This document shows, in pieces, positions 50,738 to 60,155 of a stretch of DNA of 64,000 nt. Made by a program: the position numbers and the translations under genes. The DNA lies in assembly GCF_000688515.1 (NCBI RefSeq), contig NZ_JHZK01000001.1, positions 347,162-411,161 on the forward strand. Reading direction: 5' to 3'. The first letter of the stretch is position 1. Each line of letters begins with the position of its first letter. The DNA is from Afifella pfennigii DSM 17143 (GTDB taxonomy: Bacteria; Pseudomonadota; Alphaproteobacteria; Rhizobiales; Afifellaceae). The notes under the pieces were generated by a model. The model did not search any database. It was not told where the DNA came from and saw only the letters and a list, made by a program, of their open reading frames with translations.

Positions 50738-51753
50738 GGCACCAGCACCGCCGCGCCGGTGAGCGCGCCGGAGCGCAGATCGGCGAGCGCCTCGTTCGCC
50801 GCTTGAAGCGGATAGGCGCTGGTATGGGTGACGACCGGCACCTTCGGCGCCAGTGCCAGGAACTCCTCGCCGTCGGCGCGCGTCAAATTGGCGACGGAGC
50901 GCAGCACCCGCTCGCCCCAGAGGAGGCGGTAGGGAAAGCTCGGAATGTCGCTCATATGGATGCCGGCGGCGACCACGATACCGCCCTTGCGCACCGCCTG
51001 CAGCGCCGCCGGCACCAGCGCCCCGACCGGGGCGAAGAGGATGGCCGCGTCGAGCTCGGCGGGCGGCGGCTTGTCGGAATCCCCCGCAAAGACGGCGCCG
51101 AGCTGGCGCGCGAAGCCCTGCGCCGCCCAATCGCCCGGCCGGGTGAAGGCGTAGACTTGGCGCCCCTCATGCGCGGCGAGCTGCGCCACGATATGCGCCG
51201 CCGCGCCGAAGCCGTAGAGGCCGAGCGCCTCTGCCTCGCCCGCCATCTTCAGCGCCCGGTAGCCGATGAGCCCGGCGCACAGGAGCGGCGCCGCCGCCTC
51301 CTCCGCGCTCCTTGCCTCGCCACCCGCCACAGCGCCCTGGCCGAGCGGGAAGACGTAGCGCGCATCGGCGAGGCAAGTTTGCGCATAGCCGCCATCGATC
51401 GTGTAGCCGGTGAAGCCCGGCCGGTCGCAGAGATTCTCCTTGCCCGCCCGGCAATAGCGGCATCTGCCGCAGCTACGGCCGAGCCACGGCACGCCGACGC
51501 GCTCGCCGGGCCTGAGCCCTGCCACCCCCTCGCCCAGCGCCGCCACATGGCCGACGATCTCGTGACCGGGGATGAGCGGCAGTTTCGGCTCCGGCAGCTC
51601 CCCGTCGACGACATGCAGATCCGTGCGGCACACCCCGCAGGCGGCGACCTTCACCAGGACCTCGCCCGGTCCCGGTCGCGGCACCGCCATCTCCACGGAT
51701 CGCAGCGGCGAGCCCGGCCGCTCCAGCACCATCGCCCGCATCGTTTCAGTCAT
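50734..51753 (-). CDS. Zinc-dependent alcohol dehydrogenase
   Basis: Medium-chain dehydrogenase of 339 residues. Catalytic zinc ligands are C38 region (GVCRTDLH) and GHEIVGH around residue 63; structural zinc ligands are in CGRCRYCRAGKENLC around residues 95-109. The Rossmann segment LGLYGFGAAAHIVAQLA binds NAD(P). It resembles AdhA/AdhP-like enzymes acting on short alcohols. It faces away from the Pat-like gene with a 202-base shared upstream region where no particular motif stands out. Confidence 0.9.
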   Translation of the reverse strand: MTETMRAMVLERPGSPLRSVEMAVPRPGPGEVLVKVAACGVCRTDLHVVDGELPEPKLPLIPGHEIVGHVAALGEGVAGLRPGERVGVPWLGRSCGRCRYCRAGKENLCDRPGFTGYTIDGGYAQTCLADARYVFPLGQGAVAGGEARSAEEAAAPLLCAGLIGYRALKMAGEAEALGLYGFGAAAHIVAQLAAHEGRQVYAFTRPGDWAAQGFARQLGAVFAGDSDKPPPAELDAAILFAPVGALVPAALQAVRKGGIVVAAGIHMSDIPSFPYRLLWGERVLRSVANLTRADGEEFLALAPKVPVVTHTSAYPLQAANEALADLRSGALTGAAVLVP

Positions 51754-51955
51754 CGTGAACCCGCCTGCTGCGCCGCAACATCATTCCGCCTTGATCTACC
51801 GCAATGCAGCACGGAAGATCGCATCTTATGGCCGTTGCCATACAATTCATCAGCCTGGCCGTTGGCCTCGCCTGGCGGTCCCGCCTTGACGGCGGACATC
51901 GCCCTGCCACGTCAGGCATATAAAATCTCGCCTCACCCTTCGAGCGGAGCCCATC

Positions 51956-54694
51956 ATGACGATTCGCAACCTTGACAAGGCCTTGGCGCCCGCCTCCCTC
52001 GCGCTCATCGGCGCGACGGCGCGGCCGGGCTCGCTCGGCGCCACCGTGCTCGCCAATCTGCGCGCGGGAAGCTTCAAGGGACCGATCTGGGCGGTCAACC
52101 CGAAATACGCCGAAGTCGACGGCATGCCCTGCCACGCCTCCATCGCCGATTTGCCGGAGGCGCCGGACCTGGCGATCATCGCCACGCCGCCGCAGGTGGT
52201 GCCGAGCGCCATCGCCGAGCTCGGCGAGAAGGGCACCCGCGCCGCCGTGGTGCTGACGGCCGGTCTCGACGAGGAGAACGGCCTGCGCCAGGCCATGCTC
52301 GATGCCGCCCGGCCCTACACCTTGCGCATCGTCGGGCCGAACTGCTTCGGCCTCTTCGCCCCGCATCTCGGCCTCAACGCCAGCTTCTCCCATCTCGCCC
52401 CCAAGCCGGGGCGCCTGGCGCTCCTGTCCCAGTCCGGCGCCATCATCGCCTCCATCATCGACTGGGCCGGCAATCGCGAGATCGGCTTCTCCAGCATCGT
52501 CTCGCTCGGCAACATGGCCGATGTCGATGTCGGCGACTGCCTCAACTACCTCGCCACCGACCGCCACACCGCCGCCATCCTGATGTATCTGGAGACCGTG
52601 CCGCATGGCGAGAAGTTCATGGCGGCGGCGCGCGCCGCCTCGCGCGCCAAGCCCATCGTCGTCGTCAAGGCCGGCCGTCACGAAGCGGCGGCGAAAGCCG
52701 CGGCGACCCATACCGGCGCGCTCGCCGGCGCCGATGCCGTCGCCGAGGCGGCCTTCCGCCGCGCCGGCCTCTTGCGCGTCAAGGCGCTGGAGGAATTCTT
52801 CGACGCCGCCGAGACGCTGACCCGCCTGAAGCCGATCAAGAGCGGGCGCGTCGCCATCGTCACCAATGGCGGCGGCGCCGGCGTGCTTGCCGTCGATCAG
52901 CTCATGGACGAAGGCGGCAAGCTCGCCACGCTGTCGCCGGAGACGATCGAGAAGCTGAACGCCGCCATGCCGGCCACCTGGTCCGGCACCAATCCCGTCG
53001 ACATGATCGGCGACGCCCCGCCCGAGCGCTACACCGCCGCCATCGAGGCCGCCTTCGCCGATCCCAATGTCGATGCGCTGCTCGTCCTGTCCTGCCCGAC
53101 GGCGCTCGCTTCCGCCGACGACGCGGCCGATGCGCTCATTGATGCCGTCGCCAGGGAGCGCGCCCGCCGCCCCTATCCCAAGCCGGTGCTGACCTGCTGG
53201 CTCGGCGGCGCCACCGTCGGGCCGGCGCGCTCGCGCATGCGCCAGGCGGGCGTTGCCACCTTCGACACCCCCTCCGATGCCACCCGCAGCCTCGGCTATC
53301 TGACCGACTGGCATAAGGCGCAGGCGCTTCTTCTGCGCACGCCGCCGAGCCTGCCGGAGGATTTCACCTGGGACGCGGAGGCGGCCCGCAAGGTCATGCG
53401 CAAGGCCGCCGCGGAGGGCCGCGACGTCCTCACCGAGCCGGAGGCCAAGGAAGCCCTCGCCGCCTTCGGCATCCCCATCGTCAGGACGCTGGTGGCTGAG
53501 AATGTCGAGGGTGTGCGGGAAAAAGCGCGCGAGCTTTTGGCCCAGCATCCGCAGGTCGTGGTGAAGCTCCTGTCGCGCGACATCACCCATAAATCCGATG
53601 TCGGCGGCGTCGCGCTCAATCTCGCCAGCCCCGATGAGGCGGCCGCGGCCGCCGAGAAGATGCTGTCGCTCGCCGGCGCCAAGCACCCCGAAGCGCGTCT
53701 CGACGGCTTCACCGTCCAGCCGATGATCCGCATGAAGGGCTCGCACGAGCTCATCGTCGGCATCGGCGACGATCCGCTCTTCGGCCCCACCATCCTCTTC
53801 GGCGCCGGCGGCACGGCGGTGGAGGTCATCGCCGATAGCGCCATCGGCCTGCCGCCGCTCGACCGCAACCTTGCCCGCGACCTCATCGATCGCACGCGCA
53901 TCTCCCGCCTTCTGGAGGGCTATCGCGACATCGCGGCGGCAGACATGGCGGCGCTGGAGCTCGCCCTGGTGCGGCTTTCCCAGATGGCGGTCGATTGTCC
54001 CTGCATCACCTCGCTCGACATCAACCCGCTGCTCGCCTCCGCCGACGGAGCGCTGGCGCTCGACGCCCGCATCGCCTTCGATCCGGCGCGGGTGGAGGAG
54101 AAGGGCCCGAACCGGCGCATGGCCATCCGCCCCTATCCGAGCGGCTGGGAGGAGACGGTGGGCCTTCCCGACGGCTCCAGCGTCCTGTTGCGCCCCCTGA
54201 TGCCGACGGATGTGCATCTTTATCCCGATTTCGTCGCCCGTCAGTCGCCGGAAGATTTGCGCATGCGCTTCCTGGCGCCCATGAAGACGCTGACGGAGGA
54301 GATGATCGCCCGCCTGACCCAGCTCGACTATGCGCGCGACATGGCCTTCCTCGCCATCGACCCGCAGACCGGGGAGATGCTCGGCGTCTCGCGCTTGGCC
54401 GCCGACCCGGACCATATCGAGGCCGAATACGCCGTCACCGTGCGCACCGATATGAAGGGGCGCGGCATCGGCTGGGCGCTGATGCGCCACCTCATTCAAT
54501 ACGCCGCCGCCGACGGTCTGGAGCGGCTTTTCGGCGTCGTCCTGCCGGAGAACCACACCATGCTGTCGATGTGCCGCGATCTCGGCTTCGTCGCCGTCTC
54601 CAGCCCGGAGGCGGACGGGCTGCGCCATGTCGTCATCCATCTGAAGGAAGGCGCCGTCGACGACGAGCCGCAAGCCCGCCGCGCCGCCGGCTGA
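51956..54694 (+). CDS. Pat-like protein lysine acetyltransferase
   Basis: Large protein of 912 residues: a CoA-binding domain (1-140, PASLALIGATARPGSLG), succinyl-CoA ligase-like domains with PKPGRLALLSQSGAI and VTNGGGAGVLAVD, an ATP-grasp domain around residues 490-710, and a GNAT acetyltransferase at about 740-900 (MKGRGIGWALMRHLIQYA). This order is that of PatZ/YfiQ. In that family the ligase part lost activity and senses acetyl-CoA, while the GNAT domain acetylates enzymes such as acetyl-CoA synthetase. The catalytic His of the ligase was not located, which agrees with this reading. A strong terminator follows. Confidence 0.88.
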   Translation: MTIRNLDKALAPASLALIGATARPGSLGATVLANLRAGSFKGPIWAVNPKYAEVDGMPCHASIADLPEAPDLAIIATPPQVVPSAIAELGEKGTRAAVVLTAGLDEENGLRQAMLDAARPYTLRIVGPNCFGLFAPHLGLNASFSHLAPKPGRLALLSQSGAIIASIIDWAGNREIGFSSIVSLGNMADVDVGDCLNYLATDRHTAAILMYLETVPHGEKFMAAARAASRAKPIVVVKAGRHEAAAKAAATHTGALAGADAVAEAAFRRAGLLRVKALEEFFDAAETLTRLKPIKSGRVAIVTNGGGAGVLAVDQLMDEGGKLATLSPETIEKLNAAMPATWSGTNPVDMIGDAPPERYTAAIEAAFADPNVDALLVLSCPTALASADDAADALIDAVARERARRPYPKPVLTCWLGGATVGPARSRMRQAGVATFDTPSDATRSLGYLTDWHKAQALLLRTPPSLPEDFTWDAEAARKVMRKAAAEGRDVLTEPEAKEALAAFGIPIVRTLVAENVEGVREKARELLAQHPQVVVKLLSRDITHKSDVGGVALNLASPDEAAAAAEKMLSLAGAKHPEARLDGFTVQPMIRMKGSHELIVGIGDDPLFGPTILFGAGGTAVEVIADSAIGLPPLDRNLARDLIDRTRISRLLEGYRDIAAADMAALELALVRLSQMAVDCPCITSLDINPLLASADGALALDARIAFDPARVEEKGPNRRMAIRPYPSGWEETVGLPDGSSVLLRPLMPTDVHLYPDFVARQSPEDLRMRFLAPMKTLTEEMIARLTQLDYARDMAFLAIDPQTGEMLGVSRLAADPDHIEAEYAVTVRTDMKGRGIGWALMRHLIQYAAADGLERLFGVVLPENHTMLSMCRDLGFVAVSSPEADGLRHVVIHLKEGAVDDEPQARRAAG

Positions 54695-54712
54695 AACGGG
54701 AGCCTTTCCGGG

Positions 54713-54743
54713 CGCCCGGTCTTCATGGCCGGGCGGCCTTTTT
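54713..54743 (+). terminator. Rho-independent terminator
   Basis: Nine-base stem (54713-54721 with 54727-54735, one G-U pair), 5-base loop, then GCC and five Ts (54739-54743). It lies 18 bases after the Pat-like gene. Confidence 0.8.
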
Positions 54744-54754
54744 CTGCGGCCCGC

Positions 54755-55435
54755 CTATTTCCAGCGCAGATCGAAGGAGAGCGTCGGCTCCGTGCGCGTG
54801 GCTTCCGAGCGCGCCTCGGCCCGCGTGCGCCGGTTGACCAGCCGGCGGAAGAGCTGCTGAAAACAGCCGCTGTAGAAGGCGCCGAGGACGATATCGGTAT
54901 CGGCGCCCCTCACCGGCCCGCCGGCGATCGTCACCGCCACCGGATGGCTCGGCGTGAAGCTGAGCCGGCCGCTGCCGACGAAGGTCCAGGCATGGCGGCC
55001 GATGGCGGAAAGCAGCAATTTGGCGCGCCATTCCGCCGGCAGGGCTTTCAGCGCCAGTTGGAAGGGCTGCGGGATGCGGTATTCCAGAAGGTAGATCGCC
55101 GTCAGCTCGCCGGCGTAATGGCCGGCTTCCGCCGCCTGGTCCGGCCCAAGCCGGGCGAGCGCGGCCTCGTGCAGCGCCGTCACTTCGCGCTCGTCAACCA
55201 TCTCGCCCGGTGGCGCCTTCAGATAGGCGTCCAGCCCGGCGGCGACGAACACCTCCTCGGTCTTGGCCGCCCCGACCGTGGCGCGCAGCGCCTCCTCCAT
55301 GCGGATGATGGCGTTGGGGCCTATGCGCCCAGACATACAGCCAGACGACGGAAGCGGGACGCGGTGGTCAGCCTCGGCTGCCTCCGCGCCCCGCTCGCGC
55401 CCCCCGACTCGCGTCGGATCCTGGACCTCGGACAT
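54755..55435 (-). CDS. bchJ: Bacteriochlorophyll biosynthesis protein BchJ
   Basis: V4R-domain protein of 226 residues long annotated as 4-vinyl reductase of bacteriochlorophyll synthesis; later work suggests it is more likely a carrier or auxiliary for the pathway. Motifs: GRIGPNAIIRMEEALR, the VNRRTRAEARSEATRTEPTL tail and the HYAGELTAIYLLEYRIP segment. GAGG precedes the ATG. It lies 21 bases after bchE and belongs to its operon, so it should follow the same oxygen- and light-dependent control. It marks the organism as an anoxygenic phototroph. Confidence 0.88.
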   Translation of the reverse strand: MSEVQDPTRVGGRERGAEAAEADHRVPLPSSGCMSGRIGPNAIIRMEEALRATVGAAKTEEVFVAAGLDAYLKAPPGEMVDEREVTALHEAALARLGPDQAAEAGHYAGELTAIYLLEYRIPQPFQLALKALPAEWRAKLLLSAIGRHAWTFVGSGRLSFTPSHPVAVTIAGGPVRGADTDIVLGAFYSGCFQQLFRRLVNRRTRAEARSEATRTEPTLSFDLRWK

Positions 55436-55456
55436 TGCCGGGCCTCAATTCCTTTG

Positions 55457-57142
55457 TCAGTTCACCGAAGCCCGCCGATTGTCGATGAGCACGGTGGTTG
55501 CCGCCGGCGTGGTGATCGCCTCGTCGAATTCGTCCGCCTCTTCCGGCAGGCCCTTCGGAGCGCTGCAGCCGCCGATGCCGACCGCCCTGGCTTCGGCCCG
55601 CGCCTTCTCCTTGCGCCCGAGCTTGCGGACCGGCGGCGCGTTCTTGAGATCAGCCAGCTGGCGCCGGTCGAGCGTTCGCGTCTCGTCGAAGTGGAAATCC
55701 ACCTTGCCCTTAGACTGCGGCCCCCAGTAATTGACCCGGCCGAGATCGTAGAACTCGCGCCGCATGCCGGAGCGCAGGAAAGCCTTGAGGCAGCCGAGCA
55801 TGTAGCGACGCAGCGTCTTGTCCCTGATCCACGGATAGTGGAGGAAGGTCTTGCGCATATAGAAGCGGCGGTAATTGTGCATGACGCGGTCGAGCAGCGT
55901 CGCGCGGTCCATATTCGCCGGCTTCACGATCGGCGTGACGAAATTGTACTTCTCGTAGTCGAAGATTTCGACCTTGTCGCCGAGCTCCTGGAAAAGGTCG
56001 GCGAACGGCCAGGGCGTGTACATCGACCAGTTGGCCATCTCCGCGCCCCAGTCGATGACCATGCGGTAGGTCTCTTCCAGCGTCTCCGGCGTCTCGTTGT
56101 CGAGGCCGACGATGAACTGCGCCTCCGCCATGATGCCGTTCTGCTTCAAAAGCTGCACGGCGCGCTTGTTCTGGGCGACCGTCGTCTCCTTGTTGAAGAG
56201 GTCGAGCTTCAACTGCGCCGCGGCTTCCGTGCCGAGCGAGACGTGGATGAGGCCGGCCTTGCGGTAGAGCGGCAGAAGGTGCTCGTCGCGGATGATGTCG
56301 GTGACGCGGGTGTTGATGCCCCAAAGCACCGGCAGCTTGCGGGCAGCCAGCTCCTCGCAGAACTGGATGAACTTCTTGCGGTGGATCGTCGGCTCTTCGT
56401 CGGCGAGGATGAAGAAGCCCACCTTGTGGTCGCGCACCAGCATCTCGATCTCGTCGACCACCTTCTTCGGATCGCGCACGCGGTAGTTGCGCCAGAACTT
56501 CCACTGCGAGCAGAAGGAGCAGGTGAACGGGCAGCCGCGGGCAAAGTTCGGCACCGCGACACGGGTGTTGAGCGGGATGTAGATGTACTTCTCCCACTCC
56601 AGCACGCTCCAGTCCGGCCAGATGGAATCGACGTCGGCGATCGGCGGCTCGGCCGGGGTGGCGACGATCTGGTCGCCGTCGGCATAGGCGATGCCGAGAA
56701 CGCGGTCGCGCACGCCCTCCCAGGCGCCTCCCGCCAGCGCCTTGACGAGGTTGACGACGACGGCCTCGCCCTCGCCGCGCACAACGGCGTCGATCCACGG
56801 CGCTTCCGTCAGCACCTGGCGGTACATGAAAGTGCCGTGCACGCCGCCAAGAAGGGTGACGGCCTCAGGATGCTCTTCCTTGGCGATCTGCAGCGTGCGC
56901 TCGGCCTTGTAGATGGCCGGGGTGATGGCGGTCGTGCCGACGACGTCGGGCTTTTCCTCGCGCAGGATGCGGCGAAGCTCGTCTTCCTCGATGTGATCCG
57001 TCATCGCGTCGATGAAGCGGAAATCGGTAAAGCCCGCGGCCTTCAGCGCGCCGGCGAGATAGGCCACCCAGGCTGGGGGCCAGTTACCGGCGATTTCCGC
57101 CCCGCCAGAATGATAGTTGGGGTGGATCATGAGAATGCGCAT
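55457..57142 (-). CDS. bchE: Anaerobic Mg-protoporphyrin ester cyclase BchE
   Basis: Oxygen-independent cyclase of 561 residues that forms the fifth ring of bacteriochlorophyll. The N-terminal cobalamin-binding domain (1-150, [18 protein letters not shown]) precedes a radical SAM core with the cluster motif CPFTCSFC around residues 200-207, and a BchE-type C-terminal domain. A TGT-N12-ACA PpsR box and a near-perfect FNR box lie upstream, so expression is expected under low oxygen. It starts with ATG at 57142. Confidence 0.96.
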   Translation of the reverse strand: MRILMIHPNYHSGGAEIAGNWPPAWVAYLAGALKAAGFTDFRFIDAMTDHIEEDELRRILREEKPDVVGTTAITPAIYKAERTLQIAKEEHPEAVTLLGGVHGTFMYRQVLTEAPWIDAVVRGEGEAVVVNLVKALAGGAWEGVRDRVLGIAYADGDQIVATPAEPPIADVDSIWPDWSVLEWEKYIYIPLNTRVAVPNFARGCPFTCSFCSQWKFWRNYRVRDPKKVVDEIEMLVRDHKVGFFILADEEPTIHRKKFIQFCEELAARKLPVLWGINTRVTDIIRDEHLLPLYRKAGLIHVSLGTEAAAQLKLDLFNKETTVAQNKRAVQLLKQNGIMAEAQFIVGLDNETPETLEETYRMVIDWGAEMANWSMYTPWPFADLFQELGDKVEIFDYEKYNFVTPIVKPANMDRATLLDRVMHNYRRFYMRKTFLHYPWIRDKTLRRYMLGCLKAFLRSGMRREFYDLGRVNYWGPQSKGKVDFHFDETRTLDRRQLADLKNAPPVRKLGRKEKARAEARAVGIGGCSAPKGLPEEADEFDEAITTPAATTVLIDNRRASVN

Positions 57143-57177
57143 CGGGGGGGCTCCGGACAGGTCTCTTGACAGCCGGC

Positions 57178-57183
57178 ATTGTA
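57178..57183 (-). promoter_or_regulatory. -10 element of bchE
   Basis: TACAAT on the minus strand, placed so that the FNR-like site is centred about 41.5 bases upstream of the expected start, the class II activator position. Confidence 0.5.
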
Positions 57184-57197
57184 AAGAGCGGATGACA
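57180..57197 (-). promoter_or_regulatory. PpsR (CrtJ) binding site of bchE
   Basis: TGT-AAAGAGCGGATG-ACA exactly fits TGT-N12-ACA, the aerobic repressor box of photosynthesis genes. It overlaps the -10 region, so binding would block transcription in air. Confidence 0.65.
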
Positions 57198-57204
57198 CTT
57201 CACT

Positions 57205-57218
57205 TTGACATTGATCAA
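57205..57218 (-). promoter_or_regulatory. FnrL-type anaerobic activator site of bchE
   Basis: TTGAC-ATTG-ATCAA matches the FNR consensus TTGAT-N4-ATCAA at 9 of 10 fixed positions. It lies just upstream of the PpsR box. Confidence 0.7.
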
Positions 57219-57548
57219 ACGCCCCGATGGACGCCGCTCGCTTCCCGCGCGGCCGGCGCAAAACCGCAGAAATCCGCGCCCGGCCCTCGCTCAGATGGGG
57301 CGAGACGCCGCGGCGGGCGCCTCTTCGGGCCCGCGCGGACGGTCCCCGCAAAGGCGTTTGGCGGCTATGCGCCCGAACCTCGCCCGCCCCGCCCAAGCAA
57401 GCGGCGAGAGGGGCGCGCATCGCAAGCGCCCTGCTTGCGCGCTTTCCGCTCAGCCTTCCTCAAGGTCAGCGTTGCCTCGCGCGCGTTTGTGCATAGTCTC
57501 CTCGCATATGGCCGGCCTCGCCGGGCCGGCGCTTACGGAGGCAACACC
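57219..57548. other. Non-coding region between bchE and oppA
   Basis: No gene is supported here: frames open across it are Arg/Pro/Ala-rich without start signals. It must hold the oppA promoter, but apart from GGAGG before oppA no motif is clear. Confidence 0.6.
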
Positions 57549-59138
57549 ATGACGGGCAAGCTCATCAGGCTCGCCGCGGGCGCCGCTCTTGCGGCCCTGC
57601 TGGCCTCGGCCGCCGCCGCCGCCGAAGTCACCTATATGCGCGGCAACGATTCCGATCCGGAAACGCTCGACCAGCACAAGACCTCGACGGTCTCCGAGGC
57701 CAACATCCTGCGCGATCTCTACGAGGGTCTCGTCGTCCAGGACCCGGCCGCCGAAGTGGTGCCGGGCGTCGCCACCGACTGGCAGGTCTCCGACGACGGC
57801 CGTCTGTGGACCTTTAGCCTGCGCGAGGACGCCAGATGGTCGAACGGCGATGCCGTGAAGGCAGAAGATTTCGTCTATTCGCTGCGGCGCATCCTCACCC
57901 CCGAAACGGGCGCCAAATACGCCACCATCCTCTACCCGATTAAGAACGCCGAAGCCGTCCATGCCGGCGATATGGCGCCTGAGGAGCTCGGCGTCGCCGC
58001 GCCCGATTCGCAGACCCTCCAGATCACGCTGGAAAACCGCACGTCCTATTTCCTGGAGCTCTTGACCCACCAGACCGCTCTTCCCGTGCATCCGGCCTCC
58101 GTGGAGGCGCACGGCACCGATTTCGTCAGGCCGGAAAACATGGTGACCAACGGCGCCTATACGCTCGCCGAGTTCACCCCCAACGACAAGATCGTGCTTT
58201 CAAAGAGCGACACCTTCCACGACGCCGACAACGTCGCCATCGACCGCGTCGTCTATATCCCCTTTGAGGACCGCTCCGCCTGTCTCAGGCGCTTTGAGGC
58301 CGGCGAGGTGCATTCCTGCTCCGACATTCCCACCGAGCAGATGGCCTATGTGAAGGACAAGCTCGGCGATGCGGTGCGCATCGCGCCCTATCTCGGCATC
58401 TATTATTACGCCGTCAAAGCCGACAAACCGAAACTCGCCGATATCCGCATCCGCCAGGCCCTTTCCATGGCGATTGACCGCGAATTCGTCGCCGAGGAGA
58501 TCTGGGCCGGCGCCATGCTGCCCGCCTATGCTTTCGTGCCGCCGGGCATCGGCAATTACCCGCAGGGCGCGAGCGCCGATTACAAGGACATGGACCCCCT
58601 CGACCGCGAGGACAGGGCGAAGGAGCTTCTGGAGGCCGCCGGCCACGGCCCGGACAACCCGCTTGTCGTGGAGATCCGCTACAACACCTCCGAGAACCAC
58701 CAGAACACGGCGACCGCCATCGCAGATATGTGGAAGGCGATCGGCGTGACGACGACCTTCGTCAATGTCGACGGCGCCTCGCACTACGCCTATCTGCGCG
58801 ACAAGGGCGATTTCGACATCGCCCGCGCTGGCTGGATCGGCGACTATTCCGACCCGCAGAACTTCCTCTTCCTGGTCAAGAGCGACAATTCCGGCTTCAA
58901 CTACGCCAATTACGCCAATCCGGAATACGACGCTCTTCTCGACGAGGCGGCCGAGACCTCCGACCTTGACGCGCGCGCTGAGATCCTGCGCCAGGCGGAG
59001 GAAATCTTCATGCGCGACCTGCCCTATATCCCGCTTCTCTTCTATTCCTCGCTGAACCTCGTCTCCGACAGGCTGCAGGGCTGGCAGGACAATCTCCAGA
59101 ACGTCCACGGCAGCAGATGGCTCTCGCTCGCCCCATGA
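57549..59138 (+). CDS. oppA: Peptide-binding protein OppA family
   Basis: Solute-binding protein family 5 member, 529 residues, signal peptide ending ASAAAAAE. GNDSDPETLDQHKTSTVSEANILRDLYEGL is the family's start region, with WSNGDAVKAEDFVYSLRRIL and the later NFLFLVKSDNSGFN segment. GGAGG precedes ATG 57549. Oligopeptide binding is the usual role. It begins oppABC-DF and is followed by an 80-base gap with a short GGCCG/CGGCC stem at 59158-59171. Confidence 0.92.
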   Translation: MTGKLIRLAAGAALAALLASAAAAAEVTYMRGNDSDPETLDQHKTSTVSEANILRDLYEGLVVQDPAAEVVPGVATDWQVSDDGRLWTFSLREDARWSNGDAVKAEDFVYSLRRILTPETGAKYATILYPIKNAEAVHAGDMAPEELGVAAPDSQTLQITLENRTSYFLELLTHQTALPVHPASVEAHGTDFVRPENMVTNGAYTLAEFTPNDKIVLSKSDTFHDADNVAIDRVVYIPFEDRSACLRRFEAGEVHSCSDIPTEQMAYVKDKLGDAVRIAPYLGIYYYAVKADKPKLADIRIRQALSMAIDREFVAEEIWAGAMLPAYAFVPPGIGNYPQGASADYKDMDPLDREDRAKELLEAAGHGPDNPLVVEIRYNTSENHQNTATAIADMWKAIGVTTTFVNVDGASHYAYLRDKGDFDIARAGWIGDYSDPQNFLFLVKSDNSGFNYANYANPEYDALLDEAAETSDLDARAEILRQAEEIFMRDLPYIPLLFYSSLNLVSDRLQGWQDNLQNVHGSRWLSLAP

Positions 59139-59218
59139 GCCGCCCGTGCCCGGCGGGGGCCGGCGACGGCCGGCTCTCGCGCTCTTGCCTTGCCGGCAGC
59201 GCCTGAGGCGGCGCGGCG

Positions 59219-60145
59219 ATGCTCGCCTATGCCCTCAAGCGCCTGTTGAGCGCCGTGCCGACGCTCTTTCTCATCGTCACCATCTCGTTCTTCTTGATGC
59301 GCGTTGCCCCCGGCGGGCCGTTCCACCTGGAGCGGCCGCTGGAGGCCAAGGTGATGGAGAATCTCAACCGGCTCTATCACCTCGACGAGCCGCTCTGGCG
59401 CCAGTACTTCCTCTACCTCTCCAACCTTTTGAGGGGCGATCTCGGCCCGAGCTTCGTCTATCGCGACTTCACCGTCGCCGACCTCTTCGCCGCCGGCCTG
59501 CCGGTCTCCATCCAGCTCGGCGCCTCCGCCCTCGCCCTGGCGCTCCTCATCGGCACCTTCCTCGGCTGCATCGCGGCGCTGCGCCAGAACTCCGCCGCCG
59601 ATTATCTCGTCGTCGGCATCGCCACCTTCGGCATCACCGTCCCGCCCTTCGTCGTCGCCCCGGTCCTGTCCCTCATCTTCGGCGTCTCGCTCGGCTGGCT
59701 GCCGGCCGGCGGCTGGGGCGACGGGGCTCTTGCCAATAAAATCCTGCCCGTCCTCACCCTGGCCCTGCCGCAGATCGCCATCGTCGCCCGCCTCATCCGC
59801 GGCGCCATGATCGAGGCGCTGCGCTCCGACCATGTGCGCACGGCGCGCGCCTACGGCCTGCCGACCCGCATCGTCGTCGCCGTGCATGCCCTTCGCGCCG
59901 CCATCCTGCCGGTCGTCTCCTATCTCGGCCCGGCGGCGGCCGCGCTTCTCACCGGCTCCATCGTCGTGGAGACCATCTTCGGCATTCCCGGCATCGGCCG
60001 CTATTTCGTCCAGGCCGCGCTCAACCGCGACTACACGCTGGTCATGGGCACGGTCGTCGTCGTCTCGCTCTTCGTCGTCCTCTTCAACCTTGTCGTCGAC
60101 CTTCTCTATGCCTGGCTCGACCCCAGGGTTCGGTTCAACGCGTGA
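59219..60145 (+). CDS. oppB: Oligopeptide ABC permease OppB
   Basis: Inner-membrane permease of 308 residues with six membrane segments; family landmarks are the opening LKRLLSAVPTLFLIVTISFFLMRVAPGGPF, the EAA loop ARAYGLPTRIVVAVHALRAAILPVV and GIPGIGRYFVQAALNRDY. It pairs with OppC. The start lies 80 bases after oppA and has a GGCGGCG upstream sequence. Confidence 0.93.
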   Translation: MLAYALKRLLSAVPTLFLIVTISFFLMRVAPGGPFHLERPLEAKVMENLNRLYHLDEPLWRQYFLYLSNLLRGDLGPSFVYRDFTVADLFAAGLPVSIQLGASALALALLIGTFLGCIAALRQNSAADYLVVGIATFGITVPPFVVAPVLSLIFGVSLGWLPAGGWGDGALANKILPVLTLALPQIAIVARLIRGAMIEALRSDHVRTARAYGLPTRIVVAVHALRAAILPVVSYLGPAAAALLTGSIVVETIFGIPGIGRYFVQAALNRDYTLVMGTVVVVSLFVVLFNLVVDLLYAWLDPRVRFNA

Positions 60146-60155
60146 GGTAGGGCTG

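Noticed and set aside
51746..54673. 975-codon minus-strand frame opposite the Pat-like gene
   Set aside because: Created by high GC and codon bias; the forward frame carries all domain motifs.
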